A DNA stretch of 64,000 bases from Wylensekiella montiformis (lineage in GTDB: Bacteria; Bacillota; Negativicutes; Selenomonadales; Selenomonadaceae): assembly GCF_009697385.1 (NCBI RefSeq), contig NZ_VUNL01000014.1, positions 1-64,000 of the forward strand, written 5' to 3'. Below are positions 26,555-34,196 of the stretch, piece after piece; the first letter of the stretch is position 1; each line of letters begins with the position of its first letter. The notes under the pieces were generated by a model. The model did not search any database and was not told the origin of the DNA. It saw only the letters and a program-made list of their open reading frames with translations. Both the position numbers and the translations under genes were made by a program.

Positions 26555-27325
26555 TTATTTGTCCTGCCGCACGAGGTACATGCGGTATTTGACATACCAG
26601 ATCTCGATGAGCATGAAGTACGGCATCATCGACTGGAACGCCGTGTGCTCGTCGTCATCGTCGTAGAGCTGGAACCGGGCCGGCGATACATACAGGTTGA
26701 CCGTCGAGAGACTGGCCAGCGTATTGTCGTGCAGCTTGGTGATCGAGATCAGCGGGACGCCGCGCAGCTGCAGCTGGCGGGCGAAGTCTACGACCATCGA
26801 AGTCTCGCCGGACAGGGCGACGAAGATAAAGAGGTCGTCGCGCGTCACGCTCCGCATGACGGAGCGGAACTCTTCATAGCCCCGAATCTCGTAGATGAAT
26901 ACGTTGTCGTAAAAAAACAATCGCTTGATTTCCTGAATGACGTTGCTCTGCACATAGCCTGAGGCAAAGGCGAATACGCGATTGGCTTCATGAATCAGCT
27001 GACTCGCTTCGTCGAAGCTGCGCTTGAACAGTTTTTCGCTGGTCTGGCGGTAGAAGTCCTGCATGTCCTGCAGCACATCCTCGTGGTAGAAGGACTTGGC
27101 CGGCTCTTCCATCTTCATGACGGCCTTTAGCTCCCCGAAGCCGTCAAATCCCAGTTTCTGCGCGAAGCGCACGACAGTCGTGCTCGACACGGCACAGGCG
27201 CGGGCCAGCTCATGAATCGAGGTGTGCCGCACCTCTGAGCGGTGCTGGAGGATGTACTTCCAGATCGCCATGTCAGTGTCGTTCAAATCCCTCATATGCT
27301 GGTTGATGATTTCTTCCAATCGCAT
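26555..27325 (-). CDS. RpiR-family transcriptional regulator with SIS domain
   Basis: 256 residues. N-terminal HTH_6 domain (about 1-80: SIHELARACAVSSTTVVRFAQKLGF) and C-terminal SIS phosphosugar-binding domain (about 105-240: RVFAFASGYVQSNV, FVALSGETSMVVDFARQL). Such proteins sense phosphosugars and control adjacent catabolic genes, so it likely controls the PTS/GH13/HAD operon downstream. GGGGGG lies 7 bases before the ATG. A 38-base palindrome 54 bases upstream could be its operator. Confidence 0.9.
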   Translation of the reverse strand: MRLEEIINQHMRDLNDTDMAIWKYILQHRSEVRHTSIHELARACAVSSTTVVRFAQKLGFDGFGELKAVMKMEEPAKSFYHEDVLQDMQDFYRQTSEKLFKRSFDEASQLIHEANRVFAFASGYVQSNVIQEIKRLFFYDNVFIYEIRGYEEFRSVMRSVTRDDLFIFVALSGETSMVVDFARQLQLRGVPLISITKLHDNTLASLSTVNLYVSPARFQLYDDDDEHTAFQSMMPYFMLIEIWYVKYRMYLVRQDK

Positions 27326-27379
27326 ACGAATCCCCCCCTTTATTGCGCTTATTATAGCACAATAGTCCTGAAAAGGGTA

Positions 27380-27417
27380 CGAAAAAGCGCGAATGGTTCA
27401 CCATTCGCGCTTTTTCG
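27380..27417. promoter_or_regulatory. 38-bp palindrome between divergent genes
   Basis: Exact 18-bp arms (CGAAAAAGCGCGAATGGT and its complement) around TC. It sits between the RpiR gene (minus, start 27325; TATAAT at about 27351-27356) and the sigma-like gene (plus, start 27492). As neither gene ends here it is unlikely to be a terminator. An operator is the simplest reading. Confidence 0.55.
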
Positions 27418-27491
27418 CACCTCATTCGCATCTTTTACAATGGATTTGTCCGTTTGAGATGGATAACCGTGGAGAAGAAGGAGGAATCCCT

Positions 27492-28103
27492 ATGGAAAAC
27501 AAAAACAGCGACAGAGACCCGGTTTACGCGATGAGCAAGCAGGAGGAGGATGCGCTTATCCGGCTGGCGGCGGAGGACAGCGGCGCTATGCTGCGGCTCT
27601 TCGCGCTGTATCAGGGGCTGCTGCGGCATGAGGCGGGACGGCGGTATCTGTCGGCGCTCGGCGACGAGACGGAGGGCCTTGCGCGCCTTGCCTTTGTCGA
27701 GGCCGTGCATGACTATGATCCGGAGCGCGGCGTGCATTTCGCGGCGTTTCTGCAGCGGCGCGTGCGGCTGCGCCTCCATGATGCGGCGGCCCGCCTGCGC
27801 CGGGAGCGGAGCCGCACGGTGCATGAAGGCGCAGCGGAAGTCTGCCCGGGCCTCCTCGGCGCGCCCGATGGCTGTCCGGAGGGCCACCCCGAGGAGACGG
27901 TCTGCCGCCGGGAGTATCTGCGGCAGCTCCTCCACTGGCTGAGTCCGGCGGAAAAGCGGCTGCTGAATCTCCTGTTCGTGCAGGATCTCACACAGGTGCA
28001 GGCCGCGCGAATCCTCGGCGTCACGCGCCAGAGCATCAGCAAGGCAAAGGAAAAGCTGCTGCGCCGCCTGCGGATGAAGAATGGGTTCACCTGTCCGGAG
28101 TAA
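27492..28103 (+). CDS. Sigma-70-family RNA polymerase sigma factor-like protein
   Basis: 203 residues from the ATG at 27492 (GGAGGAA upstream). A region 2-like N-terminal part (about 15-105, including EAVHDYDPERGVHFAAFLQRRV) and a region 4-type helix-turn-helix at the C-terminus (about 150-198, LTQVQAARILGVTRQSISKAKEKLLRRL). It lacks region 1.1 and a full region 3. It may be a specialised sigma factor or a sigma-derived regulator. No anti-sigma gene is adjacent, and the divergent RpiR gene and the convergent P-type ATPase give no clear hint of the regulon. Confidence 0.75.
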   Translation: MENKNSDRDPVYAMSKQEEDALIRLAAEDSGAMLRLFALYQGLLRHEAGRRYLSALGDETEGLARLAFVEAVHDYDPERGVHFAAFLQRRVRLRLHDAAARLRRERSRTVHEGAAEVCPGLLGAPDGCPEGHPEETVCRREYLRQLLHWLSPAEKRLLNLLFVQDLTQVQAARILGVTRQSISKAKEKLLRRLRMKNGFTCPE

Positions 28104-28119
28104 CCGACGGCACACCTGC

Positions 28120-30276
28120 TCAAAAGTAGATTTCACAGTCGTTTTCGATTTTTTTGCAGTTCGCGCGGACCCGCGCCATGACCGCGGCAGGCTCCTGCCC
28201 TTCTTCAAACTCCACGTTCATGCGGAGCGCCATGAAGTTTACCGCCGCAGTCCGGATGCCGGGCGTGTGGCGGGCCGCGTCCTCCATCAGTCCCGCGCAG
28301 TTCGCACAGTCTACCTCAATCCGATAGGAATGCTGCGGCCCATCCGGCGCCGCGGAATCCGGGGCGGAAGATTCCGCTCCGGTTTTTTTTACGCCCAGCA
28401 GGGCCCGCATCGCATTGCAGACGGCGAGCACCATGACGCCAACATCGGCGAAAACGGCCGCCCAGAGGTTGGCCAGCCCCAATGCGCCGAGCAGCAGCAC
28501 GGCCGCTTTGACACCGATGGAGCCCCAGATGTTCTGACGCACAATGCGCATCGTCCTGCGGGCAATGCGCTGCGCCGCGACGATCTGCATCGGGTCGTCG
28601 TCCATGAGCACGACGTCCGCCGCCTCGATGGCCGCGTCGGAGCCCAGCGCGCCCATCGCAATGCCGACGTCGGAGCGGGAAAGAACCGGCGCATCGTTGA
28701 TGCCGTCGCCGACAAAGGCCAGACGGCCGCGGCTTCCCTTCTTTTCCGCCAAGAGCTGCTCCACCCGGTCTACCTTGCCGGCGGGCAAAAGCTCACTATA
28801 GACAAGATCCAGACCGAGACGGCCCGCTACATACTCCGCCACCGGGCGGGCATCGCCGGTCAGCATGACCAGCTTCCGGACTCCGTTTTCACGCAGTCCG
28901 GCAATCGCTTCCGCCGCGTGCTCCTTGATCACGTCCTCGATGATGATATGACCGGCATAGACGCCCTGAACCGCGACGTGGATTACCGTCCCCGTTCCGG
29001 CATGGCTGCACTCGCGCCATGCCGCACCGATGCGCTCCATCATGCGGCTGTTTCCCACGCAGACCGTCTTGCCGTTCACGCGGGCCCGAATGCCCTGCCC
29101 GGCGATCTCTTCGGCCTCTTCCACCCGGCAGTCGTCGGCCTCATCGGGATAGGCGGCTTTCAGCGACGCGGCGATCGGGTGGGAGGAAAACCTCTCGACG
29201 TGCGCGGCCAGATGGAGGAGCTGGCGCTCGTCCAGTTTTTCCGGATGGACGGCGGACACCTCGAACACGCCTTTCGTCAGTGTGCCGGTCTTGTCAAAGA
29301 CGACCGTATCGACAGCGGCCAGCGTTTCCAGATAATTGGCTCCCTTGATCAGGACGCCCCGGCGGCTGGCACCGCCGATGCCCGCAAAAAAGCTCAGCGG
29401 TACGCTGATGACCAATGCGCACGGGCAGCTGATGACCAAAAAGGTCAGCGCACGGTAAAACCAGACGCCCCACTCCGGCGCCAGCCCCATACCCGCCACG
29501 CGGACCAGCGGCGGCAAAAGCGCCAGCAGGATGGCCGCGCCGACGACAGCCGGCGTGTACACGCGGGCAAAGCGCGCGATAAACCGCTCGGATTTCGACT
29601 TGCGGGCGCCGGCCTCTTCGACAAGCCGCAGGATTTTGGATGCCGCGGACTCGCCGAAGTCCCGCGTGGTGCGGATCCGCAGGACCCCCTGCTGATTGAG
29701 GCAGCCGCTGGCCACCGCATCGCCCGGCGCGACATCGCGCGGCATGCTCTCCCCGGTCAGGGCTACGGTATTCAGGCTGGATGCGCCTTTTTCCACCACG
29801 CCGTCCAGCGGAATCTTTTCGCCCGGCCGGACGATCACCAGAGAACCCGGCGCGACGGTGCGCGGATCGACCTGCTCCAGCTGTCCGTTTTCCCGCTCGA
29901 TGTTCGCATAGTCCGGCCGGATGTCCATGAGGCTGCGGATGTCCCGACGGCTCCGCCCCGCCGCATAGCTCTGGAACCACTCCCCGATCTGATAGAACAA
30001 CATGACGGCGACGCCCTCAGTATAATCTCCATCCTCATAAACGGCCAGTCCCATCGCGCCCAGCGTCGCCACGGCCATGAGGAAACATTCATCCAGCGGA
30101 CGCCGGTTTTTCAAGCCGCGGGCCGCCTTGAACAGGACATCATAGCCGATCAGCAGATAGGGGATCAGATAGGCGCCAAAACGCGTCAAGCCCGAAAGGG
30201 GAAGAGCGGCCAGCAGGGCCAGCAGCACTGCGGCCGCGACGATGCGGATGAGCTGTTTTTTCTGTCTTTCATTCAT
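28120..30276 (-). CDS. P1B-type heavy-metal-transporting ATPase with C-terminal HMA domain
   Basis: 718 residues. Starts directly with membrane segments; has the A-domain TGES motif (174-177), the metal-selective SCPCALV (CPC 284-286), the phosphorylated DKTGT (Asp328), SSHP in the N-domain (about 373) and GDGINDAP in the P-domain. A heavy-metal-associated domain lies at the C-terminus (about 645-718) with CANC at 657-660, whereas most relatives carry it at the N-terminus. CPC fits Zn/Cd/Pb or Cu export; the ArsR-type operator upstream favours Zn/Cd. GGAGGGAA supports the ATG at 30276. Confidence 0.92.
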   Translation of the reverse strand: MNERQKKQLIRIVAAAVLLALLAALPLSGLTRFGAYLIPYLLIGYDVLFKAARGLKNRRPLDECFLMAVATLGAMGLAVYEDGDYTEGVAVMLFYQIGEWFQSYAAGRSRRDIRSLMDIRPDYANIERENGQLEQVDPRTVAPGSLVIVRPGEKIPLDGVVEKGASSLNTVALTGESMPRDVAPGDAVASGCLNQQGVLRIRTTRDFGESAASKILRLVEEAGARKSKSERFIARFARVYTPAVVGAAILLALLPPLVRVAGMGLAPEWGVWFYRALTFLVISCPCALVISVPLSFFAGIGGASRRGVLIKGANYLETLAAVDTVVFDKTGTLTKGVFEVSAVHPEKLDERQLLHLAAHVERFSSHPIAASLKAAYPDEADDCRVEEAEEIAGQGIRARVNGKTVCVGNSRMMERIGAAWRECSHAGTGTVIHVAVQGVYAGHIIIEDVIKEHAAEAIAGLRENGVRKLVMLTGDARPVAEYVAGRLGLDLVYSELLPAGKVDRVEQLLAEKKGSRGRLAFVGDGINDAPVLSRSDVGIAMGALGSDAAIEAADVVLMDDDPMQIVAAQRIARRTMRIVRQNIWGSIGVKAAVLLLGALGLANLWAAVFADVGVMVLAVCNAMRALLGVKKTGAESSAPDSAAPDGPQHSYRIEVDCANCAGLMEDAARHTPGIRTAAVNFMALRMNVEFEEGQEPAAVMARVRANCKKIENDCEIYF

Positions 30277-30304
30277 GCGATTCCCTCCAAGATACCCGGT
30301 TTAT

Positions 30305-30330
30305 AACATATGAACACTTATTCACTCGTT
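30305..30330 (-). promoter_or_regulatory. ArsR/SmtB-type operator upstream of the metal ATPase
   Basis: AACATATGAACACTTATTCA matches the imperfect TGAA...TTCA inverted repeat bound by ArsR/SmtB/CadC metal-sensing repressors. It lies just downstream of the -10 box, where a bound repressor would block initiation. No such repressor is encoded in the window. Confidence 0.6.
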
Positions 30331-30336
30331 GGGTTT

Positions 30337-30364
30337 ATTATACCAAATAAGCGCGCTCTGTCAA
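30337..30364 (-). promoter_or_regulatory. promoter of the metal ATPase gene
   Basis: TTGACA (30359-30364), 16-bp spacer, TATAAT (30337-30342) on the minus strand; both hexamers are perfect consensus. Confidence 0.8.
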
Positions 30365-30510
30365 GCAAAAGTTTCGGCAGAAAAACGCTGGTGTAGGCAG
30401 AAGAAACGGGCCGGCCAATCTATGATAGAATAGAAAGAAAGGTAAAGAAGCAAAACGAATCCGCCGCCCGGCTTCGGAGCGGCGAATCCAACGAACAGGA
30501 GTTGAAGGAT

Positions 30511-31017
30511 ATGCATTGCATCGGCTTTCCGCCCAGTATCGATAGCTCGTGCCGCATCCTGATCCTCGGATCGATGCCCGGCGTCCGCTCGCTTGAGGAG
30601 CAGCAGTATTACGCCCATCCGCAGAACCGGTTCTGGCCGCTCATGGCCCGCCTGCTCAGCGAACGGGAGGCGCCCGCCGCCTATGAAGAGCGCCTGAGGA
30701 TGCTGCTGCGCCGCCACATCGCGCTCTGGGACTCGATCGGGGCCTGCGAGCGGGACGGCAGTCTGGATTCGGCCATAAAAAAAGAGCAGGGCAATGATTT
30801 CACTGCTCTGCTCCGGGATTATCCCCGAATCCATACGATTTGCTTTAACGGCGCAAAATCCGCTCAGGCGTTCCGGCGCTATAACCGGGCGCTGCTGTCC
30901 CGGACGGATCTTTCGTTCCATGCTCTGCCGTCCACCAGTCCGGCCAATGCCCGCTGGCGCATGGACATGCTGGCCGAGGCCTGGGGAAAGGTCATCACGC
31001 CGCACGAAGCCAGCTGA
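30511..31017 (+). CDS. DNA-deoxyinosine glycosylase (uracil-DNA glycosylase superfamily)
   Basis: 168 residues from the ATG at 30511 with AGGAG 9 bases upstream; an upstream in-frame TTG at 30502 is too close to that site. Begins MHCIGFPPSID and has the glycosylase motif LILGSMPGVRSLEEQQYYAHP with NRFWPLM, and the second motif LPSTSPANA near the C-terminus. The family excises hypoxanthine or uracil from deaminated DNA. Single gene with no obvious operon partner. Confidence 0.87.
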   Translation: MHCIGFPPSIDSSCRILILGSMPGVRSLEEQQYYAHPQNRFWPLMARLLSEREAPAAYEERLRMLLRRHIALWDSIGACERDGSLDSAIKKEQGNDFTALLRDYPRIHTICFNGAKSAQAFRRYNRALLSRTDLSFHALPSTSPANARWRMDMLAEAWGKVITPHEAS

Positions 31018-31088
31018 TAAGCCCATCAGGGAATCCAGAGGTTCCTTCCTTCAAAGGCCGCTGCGAAAGAAACGGCAGCCGAAGCCGG

Positions 31089-31700
31089 TTATTTGATGAA
31101 GCCGACTTCCCGGCAAATCTCCTCGCAGACCTTGTCCTTGCGCTCATTGAAGATCACTTTGTTTTCCTCAAAGAGGTTCCGCCCATGGGTATCGATGGAA
31201 ACGATCAGCGGGCCGAATTTCCGGACTTTGCTGGTCCAGAGCGTTTCCGGCATGCCGAGATCCTTCCAGTTGGCCGCGATGATCTTCTCGACGCAGGAGG
31301 CCGCTACGACGGCACAGCCAGCCGGGAATACGCAATGGATCGCCTTGTAGTCGCGGCAGCCGCGCATGGTGCCCTCGCCCATGCCGCCTTTGCCGATGAT
31401 GAGCCGCACACCCGTCTCGCGGATGAACGCTTCTTCAAATTTTTCCATGCGCATGGAGGTGGTCGGCCCTACGGTCACCATCTCGTATTGGTCGCCGCCG
31501 AGCGGACGGATGATCGGCCCCGCGTGCAGGATCGCGCCGTCTTTTATATCCACCGGCAACGGGCGCTTTTCCTCAATGACGCGGCGGTGCGCTACGTCGC
31601 GGCAGGTCGTAAGCTCGCCGGTCAGATAGATCACGTCGCCGACATGAATATCTTCCAGATCCTCCGCGCTGATCGGAGTCGTAAGCACTTTTTCAGCCAT
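31089..31700 (-). CDS. Class I fumarate hydratase (or L-tartrate dehydratase) beta subunit
   Basis: 203 residues. Carries the substrate-binding half of a class I Fe-S hydro-lyase: [26 protein letters not shown] and [11 protein letters not shown]. With the alpha subunit it interconverts fumarate and malate; tartrate dehydratase has the same two-subunit form and cannot be excluded. Its ATG overlaps the alpha stop by one base (TGATG), so the two are translationally coupled. Confidence 0.9.
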   Translation of the reverse strand: MAEKVLTTPISAEDLEDIHVGDVIYLTGELTTCRDVAHRRVIEEKRPLPVDIKDGAILHAGPIIRPLGGDQYEMVTVGPTTSMRMEKFEEAFIRETGVRLIIGKGGMGEGTMRGCRDYKAIHCVFPAGCAVVAASCVEKIIAANWKDLGMPETLWTSKVRKFGPLIVSIDTHGRNLFEENKVIFNERKDKVCEEICREVGFIK

Positions 31701-32599
31701 CAGAAATCCACCTCCGAATGAGAGTCTATCGTAACGTTCAAGTCCCGGTCAAATAATATATGGCCGCGGCGGTGCGACCAGCAGCCGACATTCACCGCTA
31801 CGCCGATCACCGACGGATGGCGGGCGCTGTTCTCGATGTTGACGCCGAGGACAGAATGTTTGCCGCGCAGGCCCTGCGGGCCAAGGCCGATCTTGTTGAT
31901 GCCGTCTTCCAGCAGCCGCTCCATTTTCGCCGCTTTCGGATTCGGATTGTGTGAGCCGATGCGGCGCATCAAGGCCTTTTTCGACTGCAGAGCCGCCACT
32001 TCGACCGATGTGCCGATACCGACGCCGACCAGCAGCGGCGGGCAGGCATTGAGCCCATAGCTTGTCATGACGTCGAGTACGAATTTCGTCACGCCTTCAT
32101 AGCCTTCACCCGGCATCAGGACTTTTGCCTTGCCGGGCAGGGAGCAGCCGCCGCCCGCCATATAGGTGTAGATTTCGCAGTCGTCGCGCCCCGGTACAAT
32201 ATCCCAGAACAGCGACGGTATGCCAAGGCCCACATTTTTTCCCGTGTTGTATTCATCAAAGGTTTCCACCGCATTGTGACGCAGCGGAGCATCCTTCGTC
32301 GCCCGTATGACTGCCTCGCGAAGCAGGGACGGCAATTCGCCCAGATACGGAAATTCCGAGCCGCATTTCAAAAAGAACTGAATCGCGCCGGTATCCTGAC
32401 AGCTCGGACGGTTGAGCTTTTGCGCCAGTTCCTGATTCCGCATCATGGTCTGGTAGATGGATTTCGCCAGCGGTTCCTCTTCCTGCGCGGCCAGCTCCGC
32501 GATTTTCTGCCGGACATCGTCCGGCAGGCGCTTGCCCGTGAACGCGACAAATTTCGCCATGGTATCCGTCATGCGGGATACGGCTTCCTGCTTTGTCAT
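31700..32599 (-). CDS. Class I fumarate hydratase (or L-tartrate dehydratase) alpha subunit
   Basis: 299 residues. Carries the 4Fe-4S ligands of the Fe-S hydro-lyase: Cys in [13 protein letters not shown] (about 63), in [10 protein letters not shown] (about 150) and in a later segment ([11 protein letters not shown], about 200). The cluster binds and activates the substrate directly. Upstream of and coupled to the beta subunit, and divergent from a LysR regulator, which probably controls it. Anaerobes with a branched TCA pathway use this oxygen-sensitive fumarase to make succinate. Confidence 0.9.
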   Translation of the reverse strand: MTKQEAVSRMTDTMAKFVAFTGKRLPDDVRQKIAELAAQEEEPLAKSIYQTMMRNQELAQKLNRPSCQDTGAIQFFLKCGSEFPYLGELPSLLREAVIRATKDAPLRHNAVETFDEYNTGKNVGLGIPSLFWDIVPGRDDCEIYTYMAGGGCSLPGKAKVLMPGEGYEGVTKFVLDVMTSYGLNACPPLLVGVGIGTSVEVAALQSKKALMRRIGSHNPNPKAAKMERLLEDGINKIGLGPQGLRGKHSVLGVNIENSARHPSVIGVAVNVGCWSHRRGHILFDRDLNVTIDSHSEVDF

Positions 32600-32764
32600 G
32601 ATATCCTTCCTCTCCTTTATCCTTTATCCTGCGCGGCGGTGCTCTGATGGGCACCGTCTTTTTCTTTCTGCTTTTATTATAGATGGCCTTCCGTTATAAG
32701 TCGAATACGAATATAATTATAATATATATTGGTTTTTCCCTATGTATCAGTGAGGTGTACGATC

Positions 32765-33724
32765 ATGGAATTTCGTCAGTTCCGCTATATCCTGACCACA
32801 GCCAAAGAGGGAACCATCTCCAAGGCCGCTCAGAAGCTCTATATTTCCCAGCCTTCCCTGTCCCAGCTGATCGCCGGCGTCGAGAAAAAAATCGGCGCGC
32901 CCCTTTTCGACCGCAGCGTCACGCCGCTGCGCCCGACTGCGATCGGCAGCCTGTATCTGGAAACGGCCCGCCGCATCCTCGATCTCGATGAGGAGTTTCA
33001 GCAGCGGACGGACGATATGCTGAAGCGCTCTGCCGGCAGCATCACCGTCGGCAGCTCGCCGTTCCGCAGCACGTATCTTCTTTCCCGCTTTCTGCCCGGA
33101 TTCCAGCGGGATTACCCGCAAATACAGGTCCGGCTGCGCGAAAGCACGACGCGCCAGCTGGAAGGGCTCGCGCAGGACGGCAGTGTAGACATCGTGCTTT
33201 CCCTTGCTCCCATCGATTTGAAGCAGTTCACCGCGGAGGAACTGTTTCAGGAAGAATTGCTGCTGGCCCTGCCGCCCGATCATCCTCTGGCCGTCCACTA
33301 CGGCCTGCCCGACCGATTGTCTCCGTCCCTTCCGGTGCTGCCGCTGGCGGCGCTCCGGGACACGCCATTTATCAGCCTGCATCCAGAGCAGAAGATTCAC
33401 AACCACATGATGACGCTCTGCGCCAAAGCAGGATTTGCGCCGCAGATCAAGCTGGAAACCCGCAGTCTGGAGGCCGCCCAGTCGCTGGCCGGTGCAGGGC
33501 TCGGCGCGACGCTGCTTCCCGATACGATCGTCGCCGGATTCCGGCCGGCTCAGCCGCCCTGTTACGCCGCTCTCGACATCCATCCGCACCGGCGCGTCCT
33601 CATCGCCTGGCGGCGCAGCCGCTATCTTTCGCAGGCGGCACGCGCTTTTATCCGCAGTCTCCGGGCCTTCTGCTCCCTCCCCGCCCCGAACGGCATCCTG
33701 CCCGAAGCGCAGGCGCCGCAGTAA
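32765..33724 (+). CDS. LysR-family transcriptional regulator
   Basis: 319 residues from the ATG at 32765 (MEFRQFRYILTTAKEGTISK), preceded by GAGGTG. Winged HTH about 1-65 (AAQKLYISQPSLSQLIAGVEKK), a linker helix, then a periplasmic-binding-protein-like effector domain about 90-300. It faces the fumarase operon across an AT-rich 165-base gap, the usual arrangement for a LysR regulator and its target. The effector is unknown. Confidence 0.92.
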   Translation: MEFRQFRYILTTAKEGTISKAAQKLYISQPSLSQLIAGVEKKIGAPLFDRSVTPLRPTAIGSLYLETARRILDLDEEFQQRTDDMLKRSAGSITVGSSPFRSTYLLSRFLPGFQRDYPQIQVRLRESTTRQLEGLAQDGSVDIVLSLAPIDLKQFTAEELFQEELLLALPPDHPLAVHYGLPDRLSPSLPVLPLAALRDTPFISLHPEQKIHNHMMTLCAKAGFAPQIKLETRSLEAAQSLAGAGLGATLLPDTIVAGFRPAQPPCYAALDIHPHRRVLIAWRRSRYLSQAARAFIRSLRAFCSLPAPNGILPEAQAPQ

Positions 33725-33896
33725 AAGGAACCCCGTCCGCATCGGATAAATGTTTTCTTCCATGATCCCGATTTTGGGGTTGATTATCCATTTCATTCGC
33801 GATAGAAGGGGGATTTAAGTTCGTATTCTGCCGAGACAACGTCAGGAACGCGCGCAAAGGCATCCTGCTGTATCCTTGTATACATGAAGATTGCCA

Positions 33897-33925
33897 TTGA
33901 CACCGACGGTCAGGATGACTATAAT
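33897..33925 (+). promoter_or_regulatory. Perfect consensus sigma-70 promoter upstream of the amtB leader
   Basis: TTGACA (33897-33902), exactly 17 bp, TATAAT (33920-33925). Transcription should start near 33932, 30 bases before the loop-side end of a terminator stem and about 265 bases before amtB. Confidence 0.85.
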
Positions 33926-33931
33926 AAAAGC

Positions 33932-33999
33932 ATCAACAGACGAGAGGCAACGACGCCCCGCAAAATCAGGTACCGGATTTTGCGGGGCTTTCTGTTTTC
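33932..33999 (+). ncRNA. Candidate short transcript or terminated leader RNA
   Basis: The consensus promoter at 33897-33925 would start a transcript at about 33932, and a strong terminator closes it at about 33998, giving an RNA of about 65 nt. No ribosome site or convincing reading frame lies inside. It is either a small RNA in its own right or the terminated form of the amtB leader. Confidence 0.5.
33955..33999 (+). terminator. first terminator in the amtB leader
   Basis: 13-bp perfect stem GCCCCGCAAAATC (33955-33967) with its complement (33976-33988), followed by TTTCTGTTTTCTT. Confidence 0.85.
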
Positions 34000-34035
34000 T
34001 TCCCCTCTGTTGGTTGTCTGTCAAGTATCATGTTT

Positions 34036-34079
34036 CGGTGTGCCATCTCCGGCACACTGCCAGAGACAAAGGCGTCTCG
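34036..34079 (+). promoter_or_regulatory. Two hexaloop hairpins, ANTAR-target-like antiterminator, before amtB
   Basis: P1 is a 7-9 bp stem (GTGTGCC with GGCACAC) with loop ATCTCC at 34045-34050. P2 is a 5-bp stem (GAGAC with GTCTC) with loop AAAGGC at 34068-34073. The P2 loop and 3' arm overlap the 5' arm of the terminator at 34068-34110, so forming P2 would prevent termination. Paired hexaloop hairpins with A at loop position 1 and G at position 4 are the known targets of ANTAR-domain antiterminators. P2 fits; P1 has A1 but not G4. Confidence 0.55.
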
Positions 34080-34112
34080 TCATTCCCCCCGGAATGGCGT
34101 GCGCCTTTTTGA
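34068..34112 (+). terminator. second terminator in the amtB leader (regulated)
   Basis: AAAGGCG...CATTCC pairs with GGAATG...CGCCTTTTT with small internal mismatches, followed by GATTTGTT. It lies 85 bases before the amtB start and overlaps the P2 hairpin. Confidence 0.7.
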
Positions 34113-34196
34113 TTTGTTATTATCCCTTACCCCCTATTATGTTTCTTCATCTGTTTTTATTTTCATGAATTACCGTTTAGAAAGGATTTGATTATC

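Noticed and set aside
31018-31088. Terminator of the fumarase operon
   Set aside because: Only a 5-bp stem (GCTGC/GCAGC) with a three-T tail was found, too weak to call.
33884-34168. 94-residue frame between lysR and amtB
   Set aside because: It runs through the consensus promoter, both terminators and the hexaloop hairpins and has no ribosome site; a regulatory RNA reading explains the sequence better.
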